Positions 8,657 through 17,578 of a DNA stretch of 64,000 nt are shown here, piece by piece (within the stretch, counting starts at the first letter, position 1; every line of letters starts with the position of its first letter). The notes under the pieces were generated by a model. It was given only the letters and a program-made list of their open reading frames with translations. It searched no databases and was not told the origin of the DNA. The position numbers and the translations under genes are program-made. The stretch is from positions 620,001 through 684,000 of the forward strand of contig CAXXHF010000002.1 of the NCBI GenBank assembly GCA_963669405.2, given 5' to 3'. Origin of the DNA: Aureisphaera sp963669405 (GTDB lineage Bacteria > Bacteroidota > Bacteroidia > Flavobacteriales > Flavobacteriaceae).

Positions 8657-9943
8657 TTAGAGTCTTCCGTCTATAGTGTTTTTATCTAAAAACGATTTCA
8701 CATCAAACAACACCGAATTGCTGTTTCTATATTGATTGAGATCCAGTTTTTTAAATTCTGAATGGGCTACTGCCAATATAACGGCATCATAATCATTTTG
8801 TAGGTTACTATCATTTGATATAAGTGATTTACCAAACTCATGTTGAACCTCATCCACATTAGCCCAAGGATCATAAATATCTACTTTCAGATTATACTTT
8901 TCCAATTCGGTAATCACATCAATTACTTTACTATTTCGGATATCGGGACAATTCTCTTTAAACGTGATTCCTAGCATCAACACCTTTCCATTCTTCACTT
9001 TACATTCCTTCTGAATCATCAACTTCACTACTTCATGGGCCACGTAGCTTCCCATTCCATCGTTCATTCGGCGACCGGCCAAAATAATTTCAGGAGTATA
9101 ACCTTCTTCCATAGCCTTTTGTGCTAAATAATAAGGATCTACACCTATGCAATGCCCTCCTACCAATCCAGGGGTAAATTTCAGAAAATTCCATTTAGTT
9201 CCTGCTGCTTCTAGAACATCTTGAGTATCTATATCTAGAAGGCGGAAAATTTTGGACAATTCATTAACGAAAGCAATGTTGATATCCCGTTGGGAATTCT
9301 CAATCACTTTTGCTGCTTCAGCCACCTTAATAGATGGAGCCAAATGGGTTCCTGCTGTAATTACAGAAGCATATAGATCATCAATATAACGAGCTACTTC
9401 TGGAGTGGATCCTGAAGTAACTTTCAAAATTTTTGTCACTGTGTGCTCTTTATCTCCCGGATTAATACGTTCTGGAGAATACCCCGCATAAAAACCTTCG
9501 TTGAAAGTGAGACCAGATATCTTTTCCAATATAGGCACACACACATCTTCGGTTACGCCTGGATAAACTGTAGACTCATAAACAACGATATCTCCAGTTT
9601 TTAAAACCCTCCCTACAGTTTCACTTGCCTTCTCTAGTGGAATCAACACAGGTTGATTGTGTTTATTGGTTGGTGTTGGAACGGTCACGATATATACAGA
9701 TGCCTGTTCCAATTCTTTCGGATCATCGGTTACTATCAATCCATTTTCTTCTTGGGTTGTCAGTACTTTTTCTAACAGTGGTGTACTAATCTCCAAGGTA
9801 TGGTCTTTTGCTTGTTTCAAATCTGAAATTCGTTCAGAGTTGATATCAAAACCTATAATTCTATATTTTTCGGCAAATGCTACCGCCAACGGTAATCCTA
9901 CATAGCCTAATCCTATCACTGCAATTGTTGGTTGTTCTTTCAT
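8657..9943 (-). CDS. UDP-N-acetylhexosamine 6-dehydrogenase (WbpA/TviB-like)
   Basis: A 428-residue UDP-glucose/GDP-mannose dehydrogenase family enzyme. It has the NAD motif GLGYVG (11-16), the GYSPERINPGD signature (154-164) of the UDP-GlcNAc/GalNAc branch and the catalytic cysteine C265 in GGHCIGVDPYYL. Length is normal. It oxidises C6 of a UDP-HexNAc to the uronic acid in two NAD-dependent steps. It sits between the initiating sugar transferase (1 bp upstream) and the epimerase (1 bp downstream), a tviB-tviC-like order. The product would give the capsule a carboxyl group in addition to the sulfates. Confidence 0.9.
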   Translation of the reverse strand: MKEQPTIAVIGLGYVGLPLAVAFAEKYRIIGFDINSERISDLKQAKDHTLEISTPLLEKVLTTQEENGLIVTDDPKELEQASVYIVTVPTPTNKHNQPVLIPLEKASETVGRVLKTGDIVVYESTVYPGVTEDVCVPILEKISGLTFNEGFYAGYSPERINPGDKEHTVTKILKVTSGSTPEVARYIDDLYASVITAGTHLAPSIKVAEAAKVIENSQRDINIAFVNELSKIFRLLDIDTQDVLEAAGTKWNFLKFTPGLVGGHCIGVDPYYLAQKAMEEGYTPEIILAGRRMNDGMGSYVAHEVVKLMIQKECKVKNGKVLMLGITFKENCPDIRNSKVIDVITELEKYNLKVDIYDPWANVDEVQHEFGKSLISNDSNLQNDYDAVILAVAHSEFKKLDLNQYRNSNSVLFDVKSFLDKNTIDGRL

Positions 9944-9944
9944 A

Positions 9945-10538
9945 TTAATTGTTCGTAATGGACTTCCATAAATACTTAATGTCCTTTTGCAAACTCCAAT
10001 CTTTTACGTATTCTTTATTAATCTTAACTTTATCTGGCCAAATTACCTCATCATTATATTTGATAGGGTTTTCTTGCTGTATTAAGAGTGCATCCTCATT
10101 ACGGTATTTAATAGTTGCTGGACCTGTAAGTCCTGGTCTTACCGAAAGTATAATTCTGTCTTCTCCTGTAAGCATATCTGCATATCCCGGAACATCTGGT
10201 CTAGGTCCAACCCAACTCATTTCACCCTTAATAATATTGAAAAGCTGAGGCAATTCATCTAATTTAGTTCTCCTTAGCCATCTCCCATAGAGTGTCTCAT
10301 AGTCTTTCATTTCAAAGATATCCGTATGATTTTCACCTTTTAAGGATCGTATTTTATACAATTTAAAGCGATCTCCATGTATACCTATCCTATGCTGAAC
10401 AAAAAGGCCATTTCTACCCGTAGAGAACCTAGCTATAAGGAGCAGCAAAATTAATGGAAATATCACAAATGGCAGTATGATGATAGAAATAGATAGATCG
10501 AAAATTCTTTTTACGATTTTTTGCTGGTATGTGAGCAT
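9945..10538 (-). CDS. Initiating sugar-phosphate transferase (PglC-like)
   Basis: A 197-residue bacterial sugar transferase. It has one N-terminal membrane segment (about 15-37) followed by a cytoplasmic catalytic domain with the family hallmarks KLYKIRSL, RRTKLDELPQLFNIIKGEMS and the VGPRP motif. It is the short, PglC-type form rather than the long WcaJ type, which has four extra membrane helices. It transfers a sugar phosphate from a UDP-sugar to undecaprenyl phosphate, which starts the repeat unit. Its place directly after the wzc-like gene and before the UDP-sugar enzymes fits an initiating role. Confidence 0.88.
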   Translation of the reverse strand: MLTYQQKIVKRIFDLSISIIILPFVIFPLILLLLIARFSTGRNGLFVQHRIGIHGDRFKLYKIRSLKGENHTDIFEMKDYETLYGRWLRRTKLDELPQLFNIIKGEMSWVGPRPDVPGYADMLTGEDRIILSVRPGLTGPATIKYRNEDALLIQQENPIKYNDEVIWPDKVKINKEYVKDWSLQKDIKYLWKSITNN

Positions 10539-10567
10539 ACAAATATGCTGTTCATTACAAATTGATA

Positions 10568-13039
10568 TTATCTTTTTTTCCTACTTTGAAAAAAATTGAA
10601 AAAGCGTTTAAGTAAAGATGGCTTGACTTCTTCTTCATGGTATCCATGTCCATAACCATAGCCATACCCATAGCCGTATCCATAGCCGTATCCATAGCCG
10701 TATCCATATTTGGCCTTGCCTTCAAAGAAATTAAGCACAAAACTTATGTTGGAAACTTCTTTATTCTTATACTTTTCATTAATTAACCCGAACATACCTC
10801 GTTTCGTATAATTTTGACGAACCATGTAAATGGTAGCATCGGCAAATTCTAATAATTCTAATGAGTCAGACACTAAGCCTAATGGTGGAGAATCCAAAAC
10901 AATATAATCGTACTTATCTTTCAGCTTGTTCATCAAATCTTCCATTTGCTCACTCATTAAAAGCTCAGAAGGATTTGGAGGTATGGGGCCAGCCGTTATA
11001 ACATCTAAAGATTGCACCGAAGTACTTTGAATGATCTCATCTACTTCCGCATTACCAATCAGGTAATTCACAACTCCAAAGTCATTATTAATATTAAAAT
11101 CACCAAAAATTTTGGGTTTTCTTAAATCCAATCCCACCAATATCGTTTTCTTTTCGCTTAGAGCAAATACAGAGGCGATATTGATAGAACAAAACGTTTT
11201 TCCTTCTCCACTAATAGAAGAAGTAACCAATACAGTTTTGGCACCTTCTATTCCTTGCTTTTTATAAATGAACTGCAAACTGGAGCGTAAGGCACGGAAA
11301 GCTTCCGCAATTGCCGATTTTGGTTTACCTATAACAGCTAAATTCCCATCCAGTCTACTCTTTCCTATAATTCCTAAAATAGGTATTTTGGATAAACGCT
11401 CTATATCCTTAACTGTGTGTATTTTCGTATCAAAGAACACGCGAACAAATACAAAAAGAAAAGGGATAAACAATCCGAATAGGAGAGCCATGATATAATT
11501 TAAGCGTGTATTGGGCCCTACCTTTCCACCTCCAGTGTCTTTAGCAGAATCAATAACCAATACATCACTTACATTTGCAGCCTTCACAAGATTGGCTTCA
11601 CTTCTTTTAGATAAAAATAGGTTGTAAGTGTTCTGGCTTAGCTGGTATCTTCGTTCTATTTTTATAAGCTCTTGTTGTTCTTTGGGCAATTTCCTGATCT
11701 CAGCTTCGTATTTCCCTATTTCTCCATTAATCCTAGTAAGCTCCTGATTTTTTAAACCTTTACTACTTCGAATGTTTTCTAACAAAACCTTCTTAATTGC
11801 ATCTATTTGCCGGTCAATATCATTAAAAATAGGAGCGCCTTCTTTATAGGAATACTCCAACGTACTACGTTCTTGTGCCTTGCTTATGATTTGAGCTACG
11901 CTTGTACTAATACTACTTTCCGAAATTCCTGCCACAGAGGGAGCTGGCACTTCTTTATAATCAGTACGCGTCACTAAGTAATTTTCCAGAACATTATAGT
12001 AATTCAATTCAATATTTACACGTTCTTTTCTAACATCGAGCTGATTTAATTTTGTATTAATCTCTTTCCCTTCATCATTCAAATTGAAGATGGCATTTTT
12101 ATCCTTAAACTCGTTTAACTCACCCTCTACATCCATCAACTCTTGGGATTTGGCATTCAAGCTACTGTCAATAAACTTAATGGTCTTGGTTGCAAAAAGG
12201 TTTTTCCGCTCCAGCATGTCATCACTCAACGTTTGCACCGAGGCATTCAGATAGTCTACAATCTTAATTTTATTGGTTCCTATTTTTTGCATTTTAAGAA
12301 TAGACGACCCATTAGACTCAGGAGCAACTGCTACTCCTATATTACGTTGTACGGCTCCATTAAAACTGAAAAAATTTAAATAATATGGGTGATTGGGTCT
12401 AACCACTTTTGCTGGATCTCTATATACCGTAGCACTAAAGAATGGAAGTTTAATAGGTTCTCCTATCTTAAATTCTTGACTAAATTCTTCAGCTGCAAAA
12501 AATCGTTGTATTATTTTCTTTCCAGAATTATAATATTGTAAGTTTCTTGCCTGCCCTTCAGGAAAAGAAATAGAAATATTAAATGTGGTAGTATCCTTAA
12601 ATTTTAAGGTAATGTGTTTATTGAGTATTTGTGGTTGTGAGGTATCTACCTTTACATAAAACGGTGTTTTTTTATAAGCATCTACTTTTTGGTACTTCCC
12701 ATCTACCAAATACTTGAGGTAATATTGTAATCGATCGACTACTTTTTCATTGTGAGTCCGTGACTTTAAAGTAATCAAGGCTGTGTTCACCTTATCGGTA
12801 GTTCCGCCCCAGTTAAAGGTTAAACTTGTATTGGATGTAAAAAAGGGGTTCTGATCGTCCTTTATGGAAATAACATTACCAATGGAATATATAGGAAGCT
12901 TCCTAACATTAATATAATAAGCAATACCAAAGGCAATGGCCAACGATATTAAAAATAACGGCCAATAACTTAAGAGTTTAATCAAAAAACCCTTAAAATC
13001 AAATGTAGTTTCTATTTCCTTTATTTCGAAATCTTCCAC
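10568..13039 (-). CDS. wzc: Wzc-like polysaccharide co-polymerase / tyrosine autokinase with a Tyr-Gly tail
   Basis: An 823-residue inner-membrane protein starting at GTG (13039). The first membrane helix is at about 28-43. A Wzz-type periplasmic domain with long coiled coils follows, then a second helix (about 514-534) and a cytoplasmic BY-kinase: Walker A SISGEGKT (608-615), Walker A' ILVGLDLRKP (633-642) and Walker B YIVLDSPP (712-719). It controls polymer length and export together with the Wza-like protein encoded 10 bp upstream. The C-terminus is unusual: instead of a loose tyrosine cluster it has ten uninterrupted Tyr-Gly pairs (778-797), then His-Gly-Tyr, an acidic EEE and a basic tail. 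In known BY-kinases, phosphorylation of the tail tyrosines controls oligomerisation. Confidence 0.93.
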   Translation of the reverse strand: MEDFEIKEIETTFDFKGFLIKLLSYWPLFLISLAIAFGIAYYINVRKLPIYSIGNVISIKDDQNPFFTSNTSLTFNWGGTTDKVNTALITLKSRTHNEKVVDRLQYYLKYLVDGKYQKVDAYKKTPFYVKVDTSQPQILNKHITLKFKDTTTFNISISFPEGQARNLQYYNSGKKIIQRFFAAEEFSQEFKIGEPIKLPFFSATVYRDPAKVVRPNHPYYLNFFSFNGAVQRNIGVAVAPESNGSSILKMQKIGTNKIKIVDYLNASVQTLSDDMLERKNLFATKTIKFIDSSLNAKSQELMDVEGELNEFKDKNAIFNLNDEGKEINTKLNQLDVRKERVNIELNYYNVLENYLVTRTDYKEVPAPSVAGISESSISTSVAQIISKAQERSTLEYSYKEGAPIFNDIDRQIDAIKKVLLENIRSSKGLKNQELTRINGEIGKYEAEIRKLPKEQQELIKIERRYQLSQNTYNLFLSKRSEANLVKAANVSDVLVIDSAKDTGGGKVGPNTRLNYIMALLFGLFIPFLFVFVRVFFDTKIHTVKDIERLSKIPILGIIGKSRLDGNLAVIGKPKSAIAEAFRALRSSLQFIYKKQGIEGAKTVLVTSSISGEGKTFCSINIASVFALSEKKTILVGLDLRKPKIFGDFNINNDFGVVNYLIGNAEVDEIIQSTSVQSLDVITAGPIPPNPSELLMSEQMEDLMNKLKDKYDYIVLDSPPLGLVSDSLELLEFADATIYMVRQNYTKRGMFGLINEKYKNKEVSNISFVLNFFEGKAKYGYGYGYGYGYGYGYGYGYGHGYHEEEVKPSLLKRFFNFFQSRKKR
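10640..10708 (-). repeat. 12-bp coding repeat for the (Tyr-Gly)10 tail of the Wzc-like kinase
   Basis: On the coding strand the tract contains three perfect copies of TATGGATACGGC followed by degenerate copies in which wobble bases differ. It encodes ten Tyr-Gly units and a final His-Gly-Tyr. The unit is in frame, so gain or loss of a copy would change the tyrosine number by two without a frameshift. Confidence 0.95.
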
Positions 13040-13049
13040 GATAGTATAG

Positions 13050-13844
13050 CTATAGCCTAATAAATAATAAAATAGTCGTCGTAAGTGCCGTAATTACAGT
13101 TAGTATGGTTGTGAATGATTGCAAACCTGTGGTTCCAGTACCAAGAGTTTTTTGTGGTAATGGATTCACAATAATCTGATCATTAGGCTGAATAAAATAA
13201 TACGGAGAATTCATAGCATCTATAGAGGTTAGATCTATATGATGTACTTTTTGGCCCAAGGGATATTGTCTTATAATAACAACATCCGTCTTATCTCCCG
13301 TAACAGGAATATCACCACTTTGGCCGATGGCTTCCATAATGGTTGCTTGGTCCCTATAAATAATATTGGACCCTGGCCTACCAATTTCACCATTAATAAC
13401 ATATCGTATCCCAGATAGTTTTACTGTAACAAATATATTAGCCTCCTCCTTAAAATAATCTTTCAACAACATTTCTTTAATGGTCTTTCTTACCTCATCT
13501 ACTGTTAGACCGATAACAGAAATTTCTCCCAATGTTGGGACTCTAATTTTCCCTCGAGCATCTACTCTAAATCCTTCATAATACAGACTCTCTTCTCGTG
13601 TTGCATTGGGGTTAGAATCTTCTACTGGGTTAAAAATACTCACCAGTTGATCATCCAATGCTTTTACCCGGATACTAATAAGATCATTAATCTGTAATCG
13701 ATAGGGTTCTTGTGACTTTCTTACGGGAAGTAAACTATCCTTTTTTTGCTCGTTTTCTTGAAGATAAGTAATCCGTTTTACCGGTATACAGGAAGATAAA
13801 CAGATCACTACCAAAAAAAAATAAACTAAATACTGGAACTTCAT
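13050..13844 (-). CDS. wza: Wza/BexD-like polysaccharide export outer-membrane lipoprotein
   Basis: A 264-residue lipoprotein. The signal peptide has a lipobox ending LSSC, with the acylated cysteine at 19. The polysaccharide-export domain (LQINDLISIRVKALD, about 51-65) and SLBB-type segments (RVPTLGEISVIGLTVDEV; GEIGRPGSNIIYRDQATIMEAIGQSGD) follow. The last ~25 residues are hydrophobic (TTILTVITALTTTILLFIRL), a C-terminal membrane anchor seen in Bacteroidota homologues. It forms the outer-membrane or periplasmic export conduit. It is the first gene of the operon, 10 bp ahead of wzc, and a Bacteroidota -7 element lies 24 bp upstream of its ATG. Confidence 0.9.
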   Translation of the reverse strand: MKFQYLVYFFLVVICLSSCIPVKRITYLQENEQKKDSLLPVRKSQEPYRLQINDLISIRVKALDDQLVSIFNPVEDSNPNATREESLYYEGFRVDARGKIRVPTLGEISVIGLTVDEVRKTIKEMLLKDYFKEEANIFVTVKLSGIRYVINGEIGRPGSNIIYRDQATIMEAIGQSGDIPVTGDKTDVVIIRQYPLGQKVHHIDLTSIDAMNSPYYFIQPNDQIIVNPLPQKTLGTGTTGLQSFTTILTVITALTTTILLFIRL

Positions 13845-13867
13845 TACAAGATTGGGTTGTGAATGAA

Positions 13868-13875
13868 CAAATATA
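13868..13875 (-). promoter_or_regulatory. -7 promoter element of the capsule operon (TATATTTG)
   Basis: On the minus strand the sequence is TATATTTG, a full match to the Bacteroidota TAnnTTTG -7 element, 24 bp upstream of the wza ATG. A transcript starting about 7 nt downstream would have a leader of roughly 15-20 nt. I see no clear TTG element at -33. Confidence 0.55.
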
Positions 13876-13951
13876 GCGTAACCTGAGTAATAATGAAATA
13901 TATTTTACTTTTCCTATCCAAAATGCCTTTAATTTGCACCAAACTGCGAAA

Positions 13952-15811
13952 ATGAATTACCTCTCGGTAGAACAAATAGCGAAATCATATGGAGAAAGAG
14001 TCCTATTTACGGACATTTCTTTCGGGATTAATGAAGGCCAAAAAATAGGTTTTGTCGCCAAAAATGGAACTGGAAAAACCTCTCTTTTAAATATCCTTTC
14101 CGGAAAAGATAGTCCTGATGAAGGGAAAGTCGTTTTTAGGAAAAACCTTAATGTTGCTTTCCTCTCCCAAGAACCCAATCTAAACCCAAACTTAAGTATT
14201 GAAGAGACTATCTTCTCTTCAGAAAAGCCTATATTAAAAGTTATAGCTAACTACGAAAAAGCGCTTAACAATCCTGATGATACTGAACAATATCAGAAAG
14301 CATTTGATGCCATGGATGCTGCACAGGCGTGGGATTTTGAAACCACCTACAAACAGATATTATTTAAGCTAAAATTGGAAGACCTCTCCCAAAAGGTATC
14401 TAATTTAAGTGGTGGGCAGAAGAAACGTTTAGCATTGGCAAACGCCCTTTTGGCTCAGCCCAATTTACTTATTATGGACGAGCCAACGAACCATTTGGAC
14501 TTAGACATGATCGAATGGTTGGAAGCTTTTTTTGCCAAGGAAAACATCACCCTTTTTATGGTCACCCACGACCGTTATTTCTTAGAGCGTGTATGCAATG
14601 AAATTGTAGAATTAGATCAGGGGAACCTATATAGTTATAAAGGAAATTACAGTTATTACCTAGACAAACGAAATGCTCGGATTGAAAACTTTGAGACGGA
14701 AACCGTAAAAGCAAAACAACTTTACAAAAAGGAATTGGACTGGATGCGCCGACAACCTAAAGCCAGAACCACAAAAAGCAAATCCAGAATCGATGATTTT
14801 CATGAAATAAAGTCTAGGGCACACCAACGTAGAAAAGACCATGAAGTTCAGCTGGAGTTAAACATGGAGCGCCTCGGAACCAAAGTGGTTGAACTGCATT
14901 CTATTTCTAAATCCTTTGGAGATAAAATAATTTTCGACAAATTCGACTACAACTTCATTCGAGGAGAACGTATTGGCATTATTGGAAAAAACGGGACTGG
15001 AAAATCAACCTTTCTCAATATCATAACCAATAGCTTACATCCCGATACGGGGAAGGTGGTTATTGGTGAAACGGTGAAGTTTGGATATTATACCCAACAA
15101 GGTATTTCTATCAAAGAAGGTCAAAAAGTAATCGACGTTGTTCGGGAATTTGGAGATTACATTCCATTGAAAAAAGGACGACAGATTTCTGCACAACAAT
15201 TATTGGAACGATTTCTCTTCGACAGGAAGAAACAATACGATTTTGTTGAAAAACTAAGTGGTGGGGAACGCAAACGTCTTTATCTGTGTACCGTTCTTAT
15301 TAAAAATCCCAATTTTCTCATTTTAGATGAACCAACAAATGATTTAGACATTGTGACCCTCAATGTCCTTGAAAGTTTTCTTTTAGACTTCCCTGGCTGT
15401 CTAATTGTTGTGTCTCATGATCGCTATTTCATGGATAAAATTGTAGATCATTTATTTGTTTTTAGAGGAAATGGAATTATTGAAGATTTCCCAGGAAACT
15501 ATAGTGATTTTAGAACTTACGAGGACAGTGCTCCCAAAGAAAAAGAAGTAACTACTTCCAAACCAAAAAACGAATGGAAGCTAGATAAAAATAAAGCAAA
15601 GCTCAGTTATAACGAACAGAAAGAGTACAACAAATTAGAACGGGAAATTGCTACATTGGAAAGAGAAAAAGTGGAATTGCAGGATCAATTCGCTACGGAA
15701 GATTGGAATGCAGAAAAAATCAATGAGCAATCTTTGCGTTTAAAAGAGATTATAGATAAGATTGATGAAAAGACCGAACGTTGGTTCGAACTTTCAGCAA
15801 AACTGGAATAG
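13952..15811 (+). CDS. ABC-F family ATPase (Uup-like)
   Basis: A 619-residue soluble protein with two ATPase cassettes and no membrane segments, the ABC-F layout of ribosome-associated ATPases. The first cassette has AKNGTGKT (36-43, with Ala in place of the usual first Gly of the P-loop), LSGGQKKRLALA and LLIMDEPTNHLD. The second has GIIGKNGTGKST, LSGGERKRL and FLILDEPTNDLD. A charged coiled-coil tail (about 545-615) resembles the DNA- or rRNA-binding tail of Uup. The ATG at 13952 is preferred over a TTG six codons upstream because a TAATTTG promoter-like element overlaps that region. It is divergent from the capsule operon. Confidence 0.92.
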   Translation: MNYLSVEQIAKSYGERVLFTDISFGINEGQKIGFVAKNGTGKTSLLNILSGKDSPDEGKVVFRKNLNVAFLSQEPNLNPNLSIEETIFSSEKPILKVIANYEKALNNPDDTEQYQKAFDAMDAAQAWDFETTYKQILFKLKLEDLSQKVSNLSGGQKKRLALANALLAQPNLLIMDEPTNHLDLDMIEWLEAFFAKENITLFMVTHDRYFLERVCNEIVELDQGNLYSYKGNYSYYLDKRNARIENFETETVKAKQLYKKELDWMRRQPKARTTKSKSRIDDFHEIKSRAHQRRKDHEVQLELNMERLGTKVVELHSISKSFGDKIIFDKFDYNFIRGERIGIIGKNGTGKSTFLNIITNSLHPDTGKVVIGETVKFGYYTQQGISIKEGQKVIDVVREFGDYIPLKKGRQISAQQLLERFLFDRKKQYDFVEKLSGGERKRLYLCTVLIKNPNFLILDEPTNDLDIVTLNVLESFLLDFPGCLIVVSHDRYFMDKIVDHLFVFRGNGIIEDFPGNYSDFRTYEDSAPKEKEVTTSKPKNEWKLDKNKAKLSYNEQKEYNKLEREIATLEREKVELQDQFATEDWNAEKINEQSLRLKEIIDKIDEKTERWFELSAKLE

Positions 15812-15816
15812 TCCAT

Positions 15817-16587
15817 ATGTGGTATCTACTCGTATCATACCTGAAATACTTGTCTCGTTCTACCAACCAACACGGGGTTCATTCCCCATTTGTTTATCAG
15901 TTAGTAACCCAATGCTTCTATGATAAAAAAAAGCATTCTCAATACAACACCCTAAGGCAGCATAGAAATGCGTTGCTTACAAACAAAGAATCTATTCAGG
16001 TTACTGATTTTGGCGCAGGATCTAGAGTGTTCTCTGGAGACTTGAGAAAGATTTCGAAAATTGCAAAAAATGCTGGAATATCCTTCAAAAGACAACAATT
16101 ACTCTTCCGGATGGTTAACTACCTACAACCCAAGACCATTTTAGAATTGGGGACTTCTGTTGGGTTGGGAACCATGTCTTTGGCGTTGGGTAACCAGAAT
16201 ACAAAAATACAAACTGTGGAAGGCTGTCCAAATACAGCCAATGTGGCTAAAGCAAGTTTCAAGAAGTTTAGCATCGAAAACATTCAGCTAAATGTCAAAA
16301 CCTTCGATTCTTTTTTTGAAGAGAATACTAAGGCCTTCGACATGGTATACATTGATGGAAACCACAATAAAGAGCATACGTTAAACTATTTTAACCTGCT
16401 ATTGGATTACGTACACAATGATACCGTACTTATTTTCGACGATATTTATTGGAGCAAAGGAATGACAGATGCTTGGAATAGCATAAGACATCATGAAAAA
16501 GTGACCGTAAGCATTGATACTTTTCAATGGGGTATCGTATTTTTCAGAAAAGAACAACCCAAACAACATTTTGTGATTCGTTTGTAA
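15817..16587 (+). CDS. Class I SAM-dependent methyltransferase
   Basis: A 256-residue protein starting at the ATG 5 bp after the ABC-F stop (an in-frame GTG inside the upstream gene is less likely). The flavobacterial head SRSTNQHGVHSPFVYQLV is followed by motif I, ILELGTSVGLGTMSLA, and by MVYIDGNHNKEHTLNYF, as in the Methyltransf_24/O-methyltransferase group. The substrate is unknown. No signal or membrane segment is seen. Co-directional spacing suggests it is cotranscribed with the ABC-F gene. Confidence 0.85.
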   Translation: MWYLLVSYLKYLSRSTNQHGVHSPFVYQLVTQCFYDKKKHSQYNTLRQHRNALLTNKESIQVTDFGAGSRVFSGDLRKISKIAKNAGISFKRQQLLFRMVNYLQPKTILELGTSVGLGTMSLALGNQNTKIQTVEGCPNTANVAKASFKKFSIENIQLNVKTFDSFFEENTKAFDMVYIDGNHNKEHTLNYFNLLLDYVHNDTVLIFDDIYWSKGMTDAWNSIRHHEKVTVSIDTFQWGIVFFRKEQPKQHFVIRL

Positions 16588-16642
16588 CAACTGTGTTATA
16601 TTTACGTCATACTGAAATCCAACCCAATAGCATAGCCAAGGT

Positions 16643-17329
16643 ATGAGCCTAGTCATTAAAATCAGAAATATTAAACGTGATTTCCCTCTGGGGCAAGAAA
16701 TTGTAAAAGTTCTGAAGGGAATCGACCTAGATATTGAAAAAGGCGAATACGTAGCACTCATGGGACCTTCAGGCTCAGGTAAATCCACTTTAATGAATTT
16801 ATTGGGCTGTTTAGACACTCCCACTTCTGGGTCTTATGAACTTAATGGACAAGATGTAAGCAGCATGACAGATGATGAGCTTGCCGAAATCAGAAACAAA
16901 GAAATTGGCTTTGTATTTCAAACATTCAACCTACTCCCCAGAACCACTGCTTTAGATAACGTAGCATTACCTATGATTTATGCTGGAGCTTCCAAGAGCA
17001 TGCGTACTTCCAGAGCCGAAGAAGTACTTAGAGACGTGGGCCTTGCAGATCGTATGGATCACAAACCCAATCAGCTATCTGGTGGACAACGGCAAAGAGT
17101 TGCGGTAGGAAGAGCTTTGGTAAATAAACCATCTATCATCTTAGCCGATGAGCCTACCGGAAATCTAGATTCCAAAACGTCTATAGAGATTATGAAACTT
17201 TTTGACGAAATTCATGCTGCCGGTAATACTGTAATCTTGGTTACTCATGAAGAAGATATTGCCAAACACGCGCATCGTGTCATACGTCTTATGGATGGTA
17301 TGGTAGAAAGTGACGTTAGAAGCAAGTAG
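16643..17329 (+). CDS. LolD/MacB-type ABC transporter ATPase without an adjacent permease
   Basis: A 228-residue ATPase with Walker A GPSGSGKST (41-49), Q-loop Q93 in GFVFQTFNLL, signature LSGGQ (145-149), Walker B IILADE (165-170) and the EPTGNLDS segment of the LolD/MacB/FtsE group. Such ATPases drive extraction of lipoproteins or small molecules with an FtsX-fold permease. None is encoded next to it; the next genes are a 56-residue membrane protein and a SusD-like lipoprotein. The partner must be elsewhere, or the ATPase is shared. Confidence 0.9.
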   Translation: MSLVIKIRNIKRDFPLGQEIVKVLKGIDLDIEKGEYVALMGPSGSGKSTLMNLLGCLDTPTSGSYELNGQDVSSMTDDELAEIRNKEIGFVFQTFNLLPRTTALDNVALPMIYAGASKSMRTSRAEEVLRDVGLADRMDHKPNQLSGGQRQRVAVGRALVNKPSIILADEPTGNLDSKTSIEIMKLFDEIHAAGNTVILVTHEEDIAKHAHRVIRLMDGMVESDVRSK

Positions 17330-17395
17330 ATTTTCAAACATTGAGTTACCAGACCGTAATTTGGATTTTGAAGCCCTTCCCTTTATCTTAGCATC

Positions 17396-17566
17396 ATGCT
17401 AGATAAATTATTATCCAATCCTATTTTTATAGTCCTCGGACTCATGATTTTGGCAGGACTACTTTATTTCTGGAATCGAAAAAACAGTCAGCAAAACCGA
17501 GATCGTAGACGGAGAAGCTTTCGACAAAACTACTACGAGCGAAAGAAAAAAAACAAAGAACAATAG
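17396..17566 (+). CDS. Small single-pass membrane protein with a basic tail
   Basis: A 56-residue open frame from an ATG at 17396 to TAG at 17564-17566. Residues 8-26 are one hydrophobic helix (NPIFIVLGLMILAGLLYFW). The rest is strongly basic (DRRRRSFRQNYYERKKKNKEQ) and would lie in the cytoplasm. A TATCTTAG sequence just upstream (17384-17391) matches seven of eight positions of the -7 consensus. Function unknown. It follows the orphan ABC ATPase by 66 bp and could be its small accessory partner. Confidence 0.6.
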   Translation: MLDKLLSNPIFIVLGLMILAGLLYFWNRKNSQQNRDRRRRSFRQNYYERKKKNKEQ

Positions 17567-17578
17567 TTCCTTTCCTTC

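Noticed and set aside
10640..10708. Short tandem repeat as a possible CRISPR or intergenic satellite
   Set aside because: Units are 12 bp without spacers and lie inside a coding sequence in frame.
10555..10740. Minus-strand open frame with a MDTAMDTAM repeat
   Set aside because: It is the shifted frame of the 12-bp Tyr-Gly repeat of the Wzc-like gene; the kinase frame is clearly the coding one.
16399..16824. Minus-strand open frame of 141 codons
   Set aside because: Antisense to the methyltransferase end and the P-loop region of the ABC ATPase.
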